Below, in pieces: positions 37,866-50,380 of a stretch of DNA of 64,000 nucleotides. The stretch is taken from the NCBI RefSeq assembly GCF_035582795.1, contig NC_134366.1, positions 169,706,401-169,770,400 of the forward strand, read 5' to 3'. The notes beneath the pieces are model-generated. The model was given only the letters and a program-made list of their open reading frames with translations. It made no database searches and was not told the DNA's origin. The translations under genes were made by a program, and so were the position numbers. This DNA is from Mycteria americana (taxonomy: Eukaryota > Chordata > Aves > Ciconiiformes > Ciconiidae). The stretch's first letter is position 1. Every line of letters starts with the position of its first letter.

Positions 37866-38840
37866 AACTTGCCTTCTAAGTGAATAGCATCGCAGGAAAA
37901 GAAAAAGTTTTTTCCTTTTGCATTTTTTTTTTTAATTAACTAAAGCAATGTGATTTTGTCCTTTTGACTCTTACGAGATCTTAAGCAGCTGCCTACAAAG
38001 ATGTGAAGCCCAGAGCAGATTTGTTGGCCCTTACAGCCAAGGGTCTGCATGGACTTTTGCAGGAAAGCACTGTAGACTCTCTCCCACTTGGTGACCATAC
38101 ATGCCAGAGGCAATTGGTCAACCCAAACTGCCACCCACTGACCAGCTCCAGAGTTACCAAGCAAGGGAGAGGGGCTTCAGGGTTGCACTGTCCTCAGGAA
38201 TATGTGATCCAGCAAAGCCCAGCAGTGCCATACATCAGACAGCCCAGCACAGAGCTGACCCTTTACTGGAAATAGAGAGTTTTACCAGCTTGCAGTGGAA
38301 ATCTTTGAGTATCCACCAGCTTTACCAGTTCCTCCCTAAGAATAAAACTTCACTGAAGCAACCTAGACACCAGAGACAGGTTTAACGTCTCCTGGGGAAC
38401 CACCACTGAACTCCTCCAGGCTAAAGAATGGAAAGGGCTCCTACTTCTGCCCCTTTCACTGACTCCCCATTAACCCTGCCTAGCTGCTTTTTATCCCTCC
38501 CTAAGCAGAAAAACCTGTCAGGCTAAGGGTAAGTTCAGCAGTAGTTTGAACCTCAGTAAAGCCACAAGAAGAGATTGTATTGCCTGTGTCAAACTCCCAT
38601 GTCCACGAAGTACACTGCATAACCTACAGGAGCAAGCTGTGGAAGAAAGCAGGAAGCAGAAAAGCATCGATGCTGCCGTGCTTGCATAGTGCCAAAGTCG
38701 CTGTGACAGGCAGGGATGGGAAAGCAACCAACAGCTTGCACCCTTAACTCACAGCCAGCTGCCAAAACCCCTACTGAGGATGCAGCTAACTGGAATGGAG
38801 TCCTGTTGCCAGAGCAATTTACTTCACTAAGCAACTCTTT

Positions 38841-38876
38841 TTTTTATTTTCTTTTTCTTTTTTTTTTTTTTTTTAA
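38841..38876. repeat. T-rich low-complexity tract
   Basis: An almost uninterrupted run of T with a few C/A/G, ending in TTTTAAA. Possibly the poly(A) remnant of a lost minus-strand insertion, but no element body adjoins it. Confidence 0.7.
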
Positions 38877-40612
38877 ACTACCCAACTTCATGAACTGCAT
38901 CACAGAACAATCACCTTTTCTTTTCACTTATCTACCAGATTTTTTTAATCAGGTCAAATCCCAAGCATTGTGCTCAGCACGCTGCTAAGACCTAGGGAAG
39001 TGCTGGTGTACCCAAAAGGTGTCTGTTCTCTCCCCTCAACCCCTCCAATTAGGTCAATTGGGTTAGCAAAAGAGCTCGCCTCTCTCTCCAACACTTGAGG
39101 ATTGAGGAGCTCTGCCAGCACATCTATCCTGGAAACCACTTTCTAAAGCCAGGGGCAGTTGCAATTAGAGAATAACAAAATTGGCCGAAGAAGAAATCAC
39201 AGGGGCATGAAATAATGTGGTTCATGAGGAATTCTTGCTGGGGAGGTTACAGCTCCAGCAATTAAACTCACAAAGAAGGCAGCAGATTTTCCTGAGTACT
39301 TTCCCCTTTCCAGGCTCATGGGCATGCTGTCCTTTTCTCATCCGCTGGAAAGCCAGCCACCTATGGTTAGTTTTATCCCCTGTGTGGCACAGCCAGTGGC
39401 CTTTAATCGAACATTTCCACCAAAGTTAGCAAGAGAATAAACACGTTCATTAGCTCACTGTTGACAAAATATTTGTCAAAAGAGCCTAGATTTGGCAAGC
39501 TGCCATCTGATCGAAAGCACCCAGAGAACTTTTCTTGCAATATGGCTGTGAAGCGCAATCAGTCACATGGAAGCAGATACTGCCGAGCAAGAGGCAGCTA
39601 CTGCAAGCAATGAAGTCATGTAGTGACACAGACTGTGAGTATACAGAGGTTATGTAGCACACAGGTGGCTACGTATTTCTGCAAATGCCATTTTTCGCTT
39701 TTCAGTAGTTATTCTACGATTATTTACTTGAATTACAGCAACACCTCATTTGTTCCCTGCTTGGGTCACTCTGCTGGACATTGTATGAATAAATATTAAA
39801 TTACAGTCAGTAGTCTCCAAAGCTCAGTTTAAATTGCAAGCAATGGGTAAATATAATAAAGAAATAGCAGAGGCAGAGAGCACAGGGCAGTGAAATAGCT
39901 GCCAAGCAGACAGTCTGCAAGTGCGCTGGGCTGAAGGATCCAGCCACCGCAGTGGGAGAACAGGGAGGCTTTGGCAGCTGGCATGAAGCCCTGGGGAAGA
40001 AAAGCTTATGGCATTCCTTGTACCAAGGCCAAACCTGGTTGTGCCACTGAGAGGGACAGAAATAATACTATATACCCACAGGCTGGCTGCATTCCCAGCT
40101 TCAACAAAATGAGATTCTGGTGGTGACACGTAAACCACACCTATCTGTTTATGCCATGCTTTTCTACTGCCACCCATCTACTTTATGGATATGATGTGAA
40201 CTGTGAAGGCTGTCCCTTTCTGGAGAAACATCTGGACCAGAATAGGAAGGTAACAAGGACCAGATCCTCCAGGGAACTGGGTAGAAGCAGCAAAGGCAGA
40301 AGAGACTCTTGTTAAGGAGGGCAACAAATTATAGTTTCTAAGGCAGCTTCCCTTAGGCTTAGCCTACACTTTCTGGAGTAGTCTTATGCTGCAGGTGGGG
40401 TGACCTATTGCTTCCTTGGCCAATAGTTTTGTGGACAAAAACTTGAATTGTAGGTAGTTGTACCTGGGAGGAAGTGCATTAACAAATATGGAAGCTTGGC
40501 TTAGGAAGTTCCTAAAATCACAGAATCACAGAATCACAGAATCATATAGGTTGGAAAAGACCTTTAAGATCATCGAGTCCAACCATAAACCTAACACTGC
40601 CAAAAACCATCA

Positions 40613-43588
40613 CTACACCATGTCTCTAAGTACCTCATCCAAACGTCCTTTAAATACCTCCAGGGATGGTGACTCAACCACTTCCCTGGGCAGTCTGTTC
40701 CAATGCTTGATAACCCTCTCGGTGAAGAAAAATTTCCTAATATCCAGTCTAAACCTCCCCTGGCGCAACTTGAGGCCATTTCCTCTTGTCCTATCACTTG
40801 TTACCTGGGAGAAGAGACCGACCCCCACCTCTCTACAACCTCCTTTCAGGTAGTTGTACAGAGCGATAAGGTCTCCCCTCAGCCTCCTTTTCTCCAGGCT
40901 AAACAGTCCCAGCTCCCTCAGCCGCTCCTCATAAGACTTCTGCTCCAGACCCTTCACCAGCTTCGTTGCCCTTCTCTGTACGCGCTCCAGTACCTCAATA
41001 TCCCTCTTGTAGTGGGGGGCCCAAAACTGAACACAGTATTCGAGGTGCGGCCTCACCAGTGCCGAGTACAGGGGCACAATCACTTCCCTAGTCCTGCTGG
41101 CCACGCTATTTTTGATACAGGCCAGGATGCCATTGGCCTTCTTGGCCGCCTGGGCACACTGCTGGCTCATATTCAGGCGGCTGTCAACCAACACCCCCAG
41201 GTCCTTCTCTGCCAGGCAGCTTTCCAGCCACTCTTCCCCAAGCCTGTAGCATTGCATGGGGTTGCTGTGGCCCAAGTGCAGGACCTGGCACTTGGCCTTG
41301 TTAAACCTCATACAATTCACCCCAGCCCATCGATCCAGCCTGTCCAGGTCCCTCTGCAGAGCCTGCCTACCCTCCAGCAGATCAACACTCCCACACAACT
41401 TGGTGTCGTCTGCAAACTTACTGAGAGTGCACTCGATCCCTTCGTCCAGATCATTGATAAAGATGTTAAACAGAACTGGCCCCAGCACAGAGCCCTGGGG
41501 AACACCGCTTGTGACCGGCCGCCAACCGGAGTAAACTCCATTCACCACCACTCTCTGGGCCCGGCCGTCCAGCCAGTTCTTTACCCAGCGAAGAGTACAC
41601 CCGTCCAAGCCATGAGCAGCCAGTTTCTCCAGGAGAATGCCGTGGGAAACCGTGTCAAAGGCTTTACTGAAGTCTAGATAGACAACATCCACAGACTTCC
41701 CCTCATCCACTAGGCGGGTCACCTTATCATAGAAGGAGATCAGGTTGGTCAAGCAGGACCTGCCTTTCCTGAACCCATGCTGGCTGGGCCTGATCCCCTG
41801 GTTATTCTCTACATGCCGTGTGATAGCACTCAGGATGATCTGCTCCATCAGCTTCCCCGGCACCGAGGTCAGGCTGACAGGCCTGTAGTTCCCCGGGTCC
41901 TCCTTCCGGCCCTTCTTGAAGATGGGTGTCACATTCGCTAATCTCCAGTCAGCAGGGACTTCCCCAGTTAGCCAGGACTGCTGGTAAATGATGGAAAGGG
42001 GCTTGGTGAGCACATCTGCCAGCTCCTTCAACACTCTCGGGTGGATCTCATCAGGCCCCATAGACTTGTGAGTGTCTAAGTGGTGCAGCAGGTCACTCAC
42101 CATTTCCCCCTGGATAATGGGGGCTCCAGTCTGGTCCCCATCCCTATCTTCCAACTCCAGGGGCTGGGTACCCATAGAACATTCGGCCCTGCTAATAAAG
42201 ACTGAGGCAAAGAAGGCATTAAGTACCTCAGCCTTTTCCTCATCCTTGGTCACTGTGTTTCCTCCCACATCTACTAGGGGCTGGAGATTCTCCTTAGCTC
42301 TCCTTTTGCTGCTAATGTATTTGAAGAAGTGTTTTTTGTTGTCTTTTATAGCAGCAGCCAGACTGAGCTCTAGCTCAGCTTTGGCCCTTCTAGTTTTCTC
42401 CCTGCACAGCCTCGCTACACCCCTGTAGTCCTCCTGAGTTGCCCGCCCCTTCTTCCAGAGGTCATAGACTCTCCTCTTTCTCCTCAGTTCGAGCCAGAGC
42501 TCTCTAGTCAGCCAGGCCGGTCTTCTTCCCCGCCGGCTCGTCTTTCGGCACCTGGGGACAGCCCGCTCTTGTGCCTTTAGGACTTCCTCCTTAAAGAATG
42601 TCCAGCCTTCCTGGACCCCTTTGCCCATAAGAGCTGCCTCCCAGGGGACTCTGTCGACCAGTCTCCTAAACAGGCTGAAGTCCGCCCTCCGGAAGTCTAA
42701 GGTGGCAGTTTTGCCGACCCCCCTCGCCGCTTCTCCACGTATCAAAAACTCTATCATTTCATGATCGCTCTGCCCAAGACAGCCTCCAACCATCACATCA
42801 CTCACCAGTCCTTCTCTGTTGGTGAACAAGAGGTCCAGCGGGGCACCTTCCCTCGTTGGCTCACTCACCAGCTGCGTCAGGAAGTTATCTGCCACACGCT
42901 CCAGGAACCTCCTGGACTGTTTCCTCTCTGCTGTATTGTATTTCCAGCAGACATCCGGCAGGTTGAAGTCCCCCACAAGAACAAGGGCTAGCGATCGTGA
43001 GGCTTCTCCCAGCTGCTTATAGAATAGTTCATCTGTCTCCTCATCCTGGCTGGGGGGTCTGTAACAGACTCCCACCACAATATCTGCCTTGTTGGCCTTC
43101 CCCCTGATTCTGACCCACAGACACTCCACCCTATCATCACCATCAGTGAGCTCTAAACTATCCAGACTCTCCCTGACGTATAGGGCTACCCCACCACCTC
43201 TCCTGCCTCGCCTATCCCTCCTGAAGAGTTTATAGCCATCCATCGCTGCACTCCAGTTGTGCGAGTCATCCCACCATGTTTCTGTGATGGCCACCATATC
43301 ATAGTTTTCCTGACGTACAATGGCTTCCAACTCCTCCTGCTTGTTGCCCATGCTGCGTGCATTGGTGTAGAGGCACTTCAGCTGGGGTGTCGTCCGTGCC
43401 TCCTTCACAGAAGAACACCCCTTGCGTGCTTTGAGGCATTTCACTGGTGTTTCCCTCTTGGCTCCCGTTGCCTCAGTATCCCCTGGCTCAACTCCGCTCG
43501 ACTTCGGCTGTGCCCAAGCGTACCCCGTGCATCTCGAGGACTCAGGCCGACTGTCCTCGCTGTCAGCCGCTCCCTCCAACCATGGCAC
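40613..43588 (-). CDS. CR1 ORF2: AP endonuclease-reverse transcriptase, 991 aa, intact
   Basis: A full reading frame with no stop or frameshift. The N-terminal APE-type endonuclease shows TNARSM (residues ~75-80, catalytic Asn), TETWW (Glu ~103), GDFN (206-209) and SDH (274-276), the expected nicking-site residues. The reverse transcriptase shows LDFSKAFD (638-645), [11 protein letters not shown] (694-704) and the catalytic FADD box (725-728). The C-terminal region has the CR1-typical [10 protein letters not shown] stretch (962-971) and ends EVLRDMV. Length fits the family. It nicks target DNA and copies CR1 RNA. The first Met shown is followed by ~65 poorly conserved residues, so the true start could be further in. 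Confidence 0.95.
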   Translation of the reverse strand: MPWLEGAADSEDSRPESSRCTGYAWAQPKSSGVEPGDTEATGAKRETPVKCLKARKGCSSVKEARTTPQLKCLYTNARSMGNKQEELEAIVRQENYDMVAITETWWDDSHNWSAAMDGYKLFRRDRRGRRGGGVALYVRESLDSLELTDGDDRVECLWVRIRGKANKADIVVGVCYRPPSQDEETDELFYKQLGEASRSLALVLVGDFNLPDVCWKYNTAERKQSRRFLERVADNFLTQLVSEPTREGAPLDLLFTNREGLVSDVMVGGCLGQSDHEMIEFLIRGEAARGVGKTATLDFRRADFSLFRRLVDRVPWEAALMGKGVQEGWTFFKEEVLKAQERAVPRCRKTSRRGRRPAWLTRELWLELRRKRRVYDLWKKGRATQEDYRGVARLCREKTRRAKAELELSLAAAIKDNKKHFFKYISSKRRAKENLQPLVDVGGNTVTKDEEKAEVLNAFFASVFISRAECSMGTQPLELEDRDGDQTGAPIIQGEMVSDLLHHLDTHKSMGPDEIHPRVLKELADVLTKPLSIIYQQSWLTGEVPADWRLANVTPIFKKGRKEDPGNYRPVSLTSVPGKLMEQIILSAITRHVENNQGIRPSQHGFRKGRSCLTNLISFYDKVTRLVDEGKSVDVVYLDFSKAFDTVSHGILLEKLAAHGLDGCTLRWVKNWLDGRAQRVVVNGVYSGWRPVTSGVPQGSVLGPVLFNIFINDLDEGIECTLSKFADDTKLCGSVDLLEGRQALQRDLDRLDRWAGVNCMRFNKAKCQVLHLGHSNPMQCYRLGEEWLESCLAEKDLGVLVDSRLNMSQQCAQAAKKANGILACIKNSVASRTREVIVPLYSALVRPHLEYCVQFWAPHYKRDIEVLERVQRRATKLVKGLEQKSYEERLRELGLFSLEKRRLRGDLIALYNYLKGGCREVGVGLFSQVTSDRTRGNGLKLRQGRFRLDIRKFFFTERVIKHWNRLPREVVESPSLEVFKGRLDEVLRDMV

Positions 43589-43644
43589 GTCGCCCCTCAG
43601 CTTCTCTCGGGCAAGCCTGATATTATCCCCCTCCCCCTTCGAGT

Positions 43645-44049
43645 CTAGTTTAAAGCTCTGTCAATGAGCCCTGCAAGTTCCTGTGCAAAGATTCTCTTTC
43701 CCCTTTGAGAAAGATGAATCCCATCGGATGCCAGCAAACCCGGTGCGGCGTAGGCCATTCCATTGTCAAAAAAACCAAATCCGTGGCGATGACACCAGCC
43801 ACGGAGCCATGCATTAATAGATTGGGCATCTCTGTTCCTTCTGGTGTCACTGCCCACCACTGGAAGGAGAGAAGAGAAAATAACCTGCGCTCCTGAGTTT
43901 CTTACTAGCCGTCCCAAGGCCCTCAAGTCTCTTTTGATCACCCTAGGACTTCGCGTTGCAGTATCATCGCCCCCCACATGGAAGAGCAGTAGGGGGTAAT
44001 AGTCCGAGGGCCGTACCAGACTAGGGAGTACCCTCGTGACATCCTTCAC
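43645..44049 (-). pseudogene. CR1 ORF1 C-terminal fragment, SGNH/esterase-like domain
   Basis: The last 134 codons of ORF1 remain open. They show the SGNH-hydrolase-like core HVGGDD (residues 24-29) and the DGIH block (109-112) with LSQRGKRIFAQEL. CR1 ORF1 proteins bind RNA and carry an esterase-like domain. The zinc-finger N-terminus and the GDSL nucleophile block are lost by truncation, so no functional ORF1 protein can be made. The Met at the left edge is internal, not the original start. Confidence 0.9.
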
Positions 44050-44096
44050 TGAATACTGAATACTGAATACTGCATACTGAAAATACTGAATACTGC
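44048..44096. repeat. (TGAATAC)n microsatellite at CR1 5' junction
   Basis: About six 7-bp TGAATAC/TGCATAC/TGAAAATAC units abut the CR1 truncation point. They may be pre-existing target sequence or arise from repeated template switching during insertion. Confidence 0.85.
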
Positions 44097-45811
44097 AAGC
44101 TCTGAGGGTGTAGCACTAGAGAAATCACTCTGAAAACTCCATCTTTCATTCCTAAAAGAATTGAAATAAATTCTGCAAGGAAATTAGGAAGTTTTCCGAG
44201 CCATACCAAAACAAAAAGTTTAGGCAGAATTCAGTAAAAAGGATAGAATTTTGAATTTGCTTGTATTTACTTTTTAATGGACGTGTTCAGAGCCACAATG
44301 GATTCAGAGCAAGGCCTAAGCTCTACTTCTGTTCTTCCTGGGGAGTGGGTTCAAAGCAGGGTTTACATGGGCACATGGTTTGTCCAGACCCAATTGGTAA
44401 AATGAAATGCCACATCATGAGGAAATTCAGAGCACAGGCAACTCTCAGCTGCTGCAGACAGAGTCCTGGGGTGACGAAGAATAAAGATACACCCCTTGGC
44501 TTCAAGCATATCATTCATTAAAAATACAGACGTGAGCTGGGAAAGTATAGACACACCCAGATAGGTTCCTTTATTAGCTTGTGTACATGAGCAGACTTAT
44601 CCGATTTCTACATTTGAGCAAGGATATCTTCTGGTACACCAGTGTCACATGGATTTACCAGATCAGGCCAGCTCTAGGTTAGTGATCCCTCCATGGTCAT
44701 TGAAGATTGGTTTGGGTTTTTTTTTTTAACCTTCCATTACATTCACTATATGCACATATAGCTCAATTTGTAGAATACCATCCAACGATTCACCTCACTT
44801 GGGTTATACTGAGCCTCACTACCCCACAGAATTGCCTGAACATTCTGTACATGGTCTGTGACCAAATTATATCTACATCCCATGTAGATCCTCAGATGGC
44901 TGAATGAAGGTAACTATGAAATTAAACAGCAGATAACCTAATTTCTAGATTATGTTTCCTCAGATTGGGAACAACTAATACAGGGATTTTGCCATATCCA
45001 GCCTCATAGCAGAATTTCTCTGAAAGAGACCTAAAATGGAGGAGGAAGGGATCTGCAGGTATATGGAAAAATACAGAGATAGAACAATAATACACTATTA
45101 CCTGATCCTAGAAAGACATCAAAAGCACACAAAGGAATAAGCCCTCATTGATGTTTTTAAGCAATCAAGTTTAACTGCTTTTCTTTCCTCCACTTGCAGC
45201 TCCTCAAGCAGCTGCCAAGTTTACAAATATTTCTTCCAACTCGAGAACAGCTGTGGCCTATAATCACATATTTTATTTCAAACTCTGGGTTGTGGCCTAT
45301 GTTAATGGAAATGAAAGCAAACTAAACAAGAAAATAATGGGAAAAAAATCAGTCCAAAACACATGGTTAGATTCTCACTTGCCTGTCAAATTTGAGTAAA
45401 TAACTGAACTTTTCCTTCAGCTTACAGAGCATATGACAGAACATAGATCATTCTAAGGTCAATTCTATACATTTTCTTTATTTTCTCTTCCAAACCGGCC
45501 TACATCTAGCACAAAGGTACCACTTTTCTAATCCTAAAATGAAATAAAAAATTCTAACCCTGTCACAAATGTCAATAAAGGTGTCATTGGGAGACCTTCA
45601 AAGATCTGCCAGGCAGAACCCCATGAATCACACACTCAGCATATTGACAGCTGTGCAAACTGGGGGATCTATATCCAAGGTAGGAGACAAAATAGCAAGA
45701 GCTGAAGAGAAAGAGAACAAAATGGGCAAGATGAAATGGAAACCGAAGAAAAATTGAACTGTGCAGTGTTACCACTTCACCATTAACATACCCTTCTCTC
45801 CTTTGTTAATT

Positions 45812-45995
45812 AACTTCACAGCATCCCTGTGAAATGAGAAGGAAGTTATAGCAACCATAATAATGCTTTCATTTCACGAGGGTGATGAGTCAGAGGTACA
45901 ACTGAGCAGAAGACATGTGGAAGGTCACAGAGTCTGGGACAAAGATAGAAACTCAGTCCAGATTTCCTGTGTCCTAGGTCAGCTCCCTAACCATA
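45812..45995 (-). mobile_element. MIR-like SINE fragment
   Basis: On the plus strand the order CACAGCATCCCTGTGAAATG, then CATTTCACGAGGGTGATGAG, then GGTCACAGAGTCTGGGACA is the reverse complement of the MIR core. It is well preserved for such an old SINE. Confidence 0.7.
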
Positions 45996-48404
45996 AGTTT
46001 ATTCTTTCTTTCTCCTGGCTTGTTGGCCTGCATTTAACTTGGTATTCACAAGGAATTCACAAGGAATTGATGTTCACAAGGAATAAACTAGAAGACCATG
46101 GGTAAGTGGCCTACTGCTGATCCATGGTTACATACTAAACTGTTTTCACTGTTTGATGAGAAAAGTGAAGAAAGAGAACAGAAGAGATGTCTCAAGTTGA
46201 GTGTGGTCTTCAGGTTCAAATGTCCGAGAACAATCCCAAGAGACCACATGGTCTGGAAGGATGTAATATCTTTCTTTTCTATATTTTTCCATTCAGGAGC
46301 TACCAACTTGTGGAGGTTGAAATGAAATATCTCAAAACTTTGTCTCCAGCAGCTATATAAAATAAATAATTTCTTGAAAATTATTGTAGAATTTGGGTTT
46401 GTATTTTTTTTAGAGTGGCGAGGCAAAGACAAAGGTTTCATTAAAAGCCAGGGATGATCTGCAGATCAACTGAGAGACAGAGCTGCAGTGGATATATGTC
46501 ACCCAGCTCCATTTTCAAAAGCTGCTGCCCAGACAGGCAGCACAAATGACTGCCATTCTCCAATGCACAGATGCAGGATTCTATTAGCTTAATGATGCTA
46601 AAAGCCTATTAATATCTTGGCAAATTTGACACCAAAACTGGCATTATCTTCTGTTTCCACAAGAAAAAAGACATTCATCTCAACTTGGAGTTCACTTTAG
46701 TTCATTCTAAGAAATGAAGAATATCTTCTCTGCTGGGTGTCTGTATTATATTCTGATTTAATAAACAGAAGGGTTGTGTGGACATGATACACAGGGGTCA
46801 GAAGAAGTCATAGGTTTGGCTAGTCTGTTAGGAAACCCAGCCTAGTATGCAAACAGCTGCTTAAATGATAGTTACGAGCATTTTTTGTACTGCAAACATA
46901 TCAAAGGTTTTATTTTATGCATTGCGTAGAAATCAGTTGTCCCCAAAAGGTACTTCCCCAGGAGAAACTCAGGAGACCTTGTCTTTCAAGGGTCTCTGAT
47001 CCCTTGAACATTATCATGAATGCCATGGACCCTGCCATGAGACCAGAAGGGTCCTTCTGACCCTTCATCATATGATCCTAGTCATTGTTCTTCTGGGGAG
47101 AGCAGGTGCATCATTTTTCAGGGATACCGACACATATCTTTCTCTGAAGAAACCTGATACTCCACCTTTGCATCAAAATAGGTAAAACAACAGCTGTGTA
47201 GCAGTTAATTTGACACATGGTCACCCATAAACTTGGCACTGCAGGAGAGAAGATGCATCAGAGCTTACTGATGTGGTAAACAGCTATACCCTAATCAAGG
47301 TCACTGTAAGAGTTCAGAATAGCCTGGAAAAGTCTTAAAGACTTCAAAGCTGTCATTGGCACCCAAGATCCTGTTCATTAAGTTCATATTAGTTGCATCC
47401 CCACTGCGACACTCCTTCACTCACTACATAAGTAATTGCTGAAAGACTATAGGGTGGTCAGACACCTTTGATGACTATTGAACTGCTGGTTCGTCTATAA
47501 TCAAGAGTGCCCCAAGTGGAGTACTTACTTGAAGAAAGCATCTACCTCTGCAACAGAGAGAGCACAGAAGAGTACAAGGCGGAGCTGTTGTGTTTGAAAT
47601 ACTTTTGTTCAACAGCTACAAGAGTTGCTCAATCAATTGCTGAAATATTCAAATTAAGAAACAGTCAAATGGTTTGCAGACCTATTTATGATTGAACATA
47701 CTGCATAGGAGGTAGAAGATAACTGGAATCAGTTGGTACCACAATCCCACTACACAGAGGAATAACCTGAGAAATAAACTGGACTACAATGGGTTGGATT
47801 CCCAGAAGCGGGACCGGTAGTTCCTGAAATTCCAGTTTTTCTTGTTTGCCTGGTTGGGGCAAGAGGGTCCTCAATTAAAGATACATTTGCCAGACACCTT
47901 GAATTATGAAAAACATAATAGCTCTGCTTCAAAAACTCCCTTGCCTCAAAGTACAAGCTGATGCTCCTTGCTGGCATCTGCCACTGCTCAGGACCAGACA
48001 AACAGCTTGCCAAGTGCTAGAGGGGAAGTGTTCATTGAAGTAGAAAAATAACCCAGTCATGTGTCATGACATTGATTAATTTATATCCTTACATCTATAA
48101 ATAGCACACAGAAAACAGTTCTGGTCTTGTGGCTGATTTGCCACGTACTGGTTGATATTTTGCCTTGCGAGAAAAATCTATTAATTCCTTTTGCTCTGCT
48201 TCTGGGAAGTTCCTGATGCTTCAGATCTCCACACACCCCTCAAAAATTTCAGTAGCTCTGAGAAGAGAACATTAGGGCAGAAGAGTACTGTGTCAAAGCA
48301 CTCCAAACTCCAGTGCTGATCTGCTCTTAAACATCTGCTGCTATTGATATTCCACATTCACCCCTTAGAGTTCTTTCCAACGCCTCACTGAAATACGTAG
48401 AAAG

Positions 48405-48680
48405 CTATTCCTCAAGATTAACCACATCATCTAGTCCATGATTTCTCCCCTCCTTGCAGAGCCCATTCCTTTCAATCTCTCCCTGCTGGTTACATTTGCA
48501 AAATCACTGATCATTCTCATTGCTCTCTGCAATGAGCAACTTCTCTCCACATCTGTCTTTAAATGTCATGCCCAAACTGGAGACAGCATCCTGCCTTAAG
48601 TCTTATCACCACCTACTTATAACTTGCAGTGATACACCTCTGTTGACTGACAAACATACCTGAGGCTGCTTAGTCAAGTC
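48405..48680 (-). mobile_element. Old CR1-like scrap
   Basis: Phrases such as CATGCCCAAACTGGAGACAG (compare GGGCCCAAAACTGAACACAG of the young copy), with CTGCTGGTTACATTTGCAAA and 'TTCTCATTGCTCTCTGCA' in CR1 order, suggest a much-decayed minus-strand fragment. Confidence 0.45.
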
Positions 48681-50249
48681 TTTGCCAAAATTATAAATCA
48701 TTTCGGTCCAACCAGACGTATTTATTTATAAAGTGATGCTGCTCCCTAGGTGTTTTTCATCTCAGAGTTCATTACAAAGATCGTGATCGTTCTTCCCATC
48801 TTACGTGAACACTGAGGTACAAGAAGGGGAAAAGCTAAGGCCAAGATCCCCTACGGAGCCAATGATATAGAGCCAGACAAACTGAATCTCCAGATACCCA
48901 AACCCACTCACAACACCAAATGCATCAGATTCTCTTAAAATAACAACCACTAATGGTCCACGCACCGTTTCACCAGGAGAAAAAAACATTTGCCATGAAA
49001 AAACCCCACATTTTCTTCATCTGGCACTTGTGACTATGTGCATGTTCATTACCCAGCAGGGTCTCAGACACAAATCGCCATCTTTCTGTCAAAGCCAGAG
49101 ACAACAAGCCTTGTGGACTTTGGGAGACATAAAATCTCTAGGTAGTGCTTAATAAAAAGGGTGAGAGACTCAAAAGGGGAAATTAAAGATGTTCACGGTT
49201 GTGCTTGGGCAAGTAAAGAAAAGCATGAAACACAGTGTTGCCATGGTCTCACCTGCACCTTCAGAGAGCCCATGAACAAGGCACCTGCACCTTCTCAGCC
49301 ATGAACAAGGAAACTCAGCCTGGCAACAGCTTTGATCAGTGCAAAAGGGGAAAATCTGGCTGCTTAACTAGATACATGTGAAAACAGGTAGCAGGGAGAG
49401 AGGCAGGGAACACTAAAGATGCTGTTGATAGACCAGTGATAGCAGCTTGCTTCATGTAATGCTTCAGCTCTCTGTGATTCATCAGGCTACGAGATCCGCT
49501 TCAGAGTGTATGCTCCAGACTGCTAGGAAAGCTTTTTTATTTTCCACCTAACAGGCAGCTAATCTATACCTATCCACTGCAATATCGCTCTCAGGAACAT
49601 CCCGCATTCGAACAACAGTTATCAATGACAGAAGCAAGGCAATCTGGTTTTTCCTCCCCAGCTCTTCTATCAGAAGAAGCACAAAGTTGCCAAATCTTTC
49701 TCACATGCTTCCTTTCCACACTGCCAGTGGATCTTGGCAGAGAAATCCTCTAAAGAAACAAGAGCTGGAGACTTTGCAAACTTCTTGTTGCCAGTAGATG
49801 TCATTATATACCAGCAATGTACCTGCCAGCCAGGGGCCAATGCTGAACAGAAAGAAATGTTTTCTAAGTTTATATAAGGAAAAAACTCCAAGTTACTAGT
49901 ATTCTTGCACTTCTGAGAATTAAGCTGTCACAATGCACAATTAGTATGTGATCTGGCTTTGAGTTGTTTATTACAATCTGCAGCTGTTATTCTGGGTCAC
50001 AGAAAACCACAGAATTTATCTAAAACCCTCTAATTATTGTTAAGAAAAAGAGCTCCATCAAACCATGGTTATTTAGCTGTGCAGAATGTACTTTAACTAC
50101 AGTTAAGAGGACTCAAAAATACTCAACATGCAGACTGAAATCGCCCTCATACTCACGAGGACTCAGAACATACTGTGAGTAGTAAGGCAGATACTAACAT
50201 TAATACACCTCACCTTTCAATCGGAAGATTCAGAAAAGAAATCACAGAT

Positions 50250-50380
50250 ACGAATGACTCCAATGAGCTGCATGACAGCCTTATAAAGTAGATGAGGTGT
50301 TATTGTACAGATGTTTAAGTGCTGGACTGAGAGGTTAAGTGCTGAGTGACCTTAACCAGATGAAGTCAGAAGCTAAGAAT
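50250..50380 (-). mobile_element. MIR-like SINE fragment
   Basis: TTGTACAGATG...GACTGAGAGGTTAAGTGCTGAGTGACCTTA follows the reverse MIR core (ACAGATGAGGAAACTGAG...GAGGTTAAGTGAC). Confidence 0.6.

Larger units (their letters stand above)
40516..44050 (-). mobile_element. CR1 LINE, young, 5'-truncated in ORF1, ORF2 intact
   Basis: This minus-strand element of about 3.5 kb has a 3' tail of three full ATTCTGTG units plus a partial one (40,516-40,547), a short 3' UTR, an uninterrupted ORF2 (40,613-43,588), a 56-bp spacer and the last 134 codons of ORF1. Similarity to ORF1 stops at the valine of VKDVT near 44,050, where a TGAATAC-type microsatellite begins. The element is clearly GC- and CpG-richer than its surroundings. 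CR1 spreads by target-primed reverse transcription, which explains the 5' truncation. It lacks a promoter, so as it stands it is probably not autonomous. Confidence 0.96.

Noticed and set aside
40703..41677. Plus-strand ORF of 324 codons
   Set aside because: It is the antisense shadow of CR1 ORF2, which has complete domain motifs on the minus strand.
47800..47850. Minus-strand GISGTTGPASG
   Set aside because: Only three triplets, followed by a four-residue step. No splice donor or acceptor suits it.
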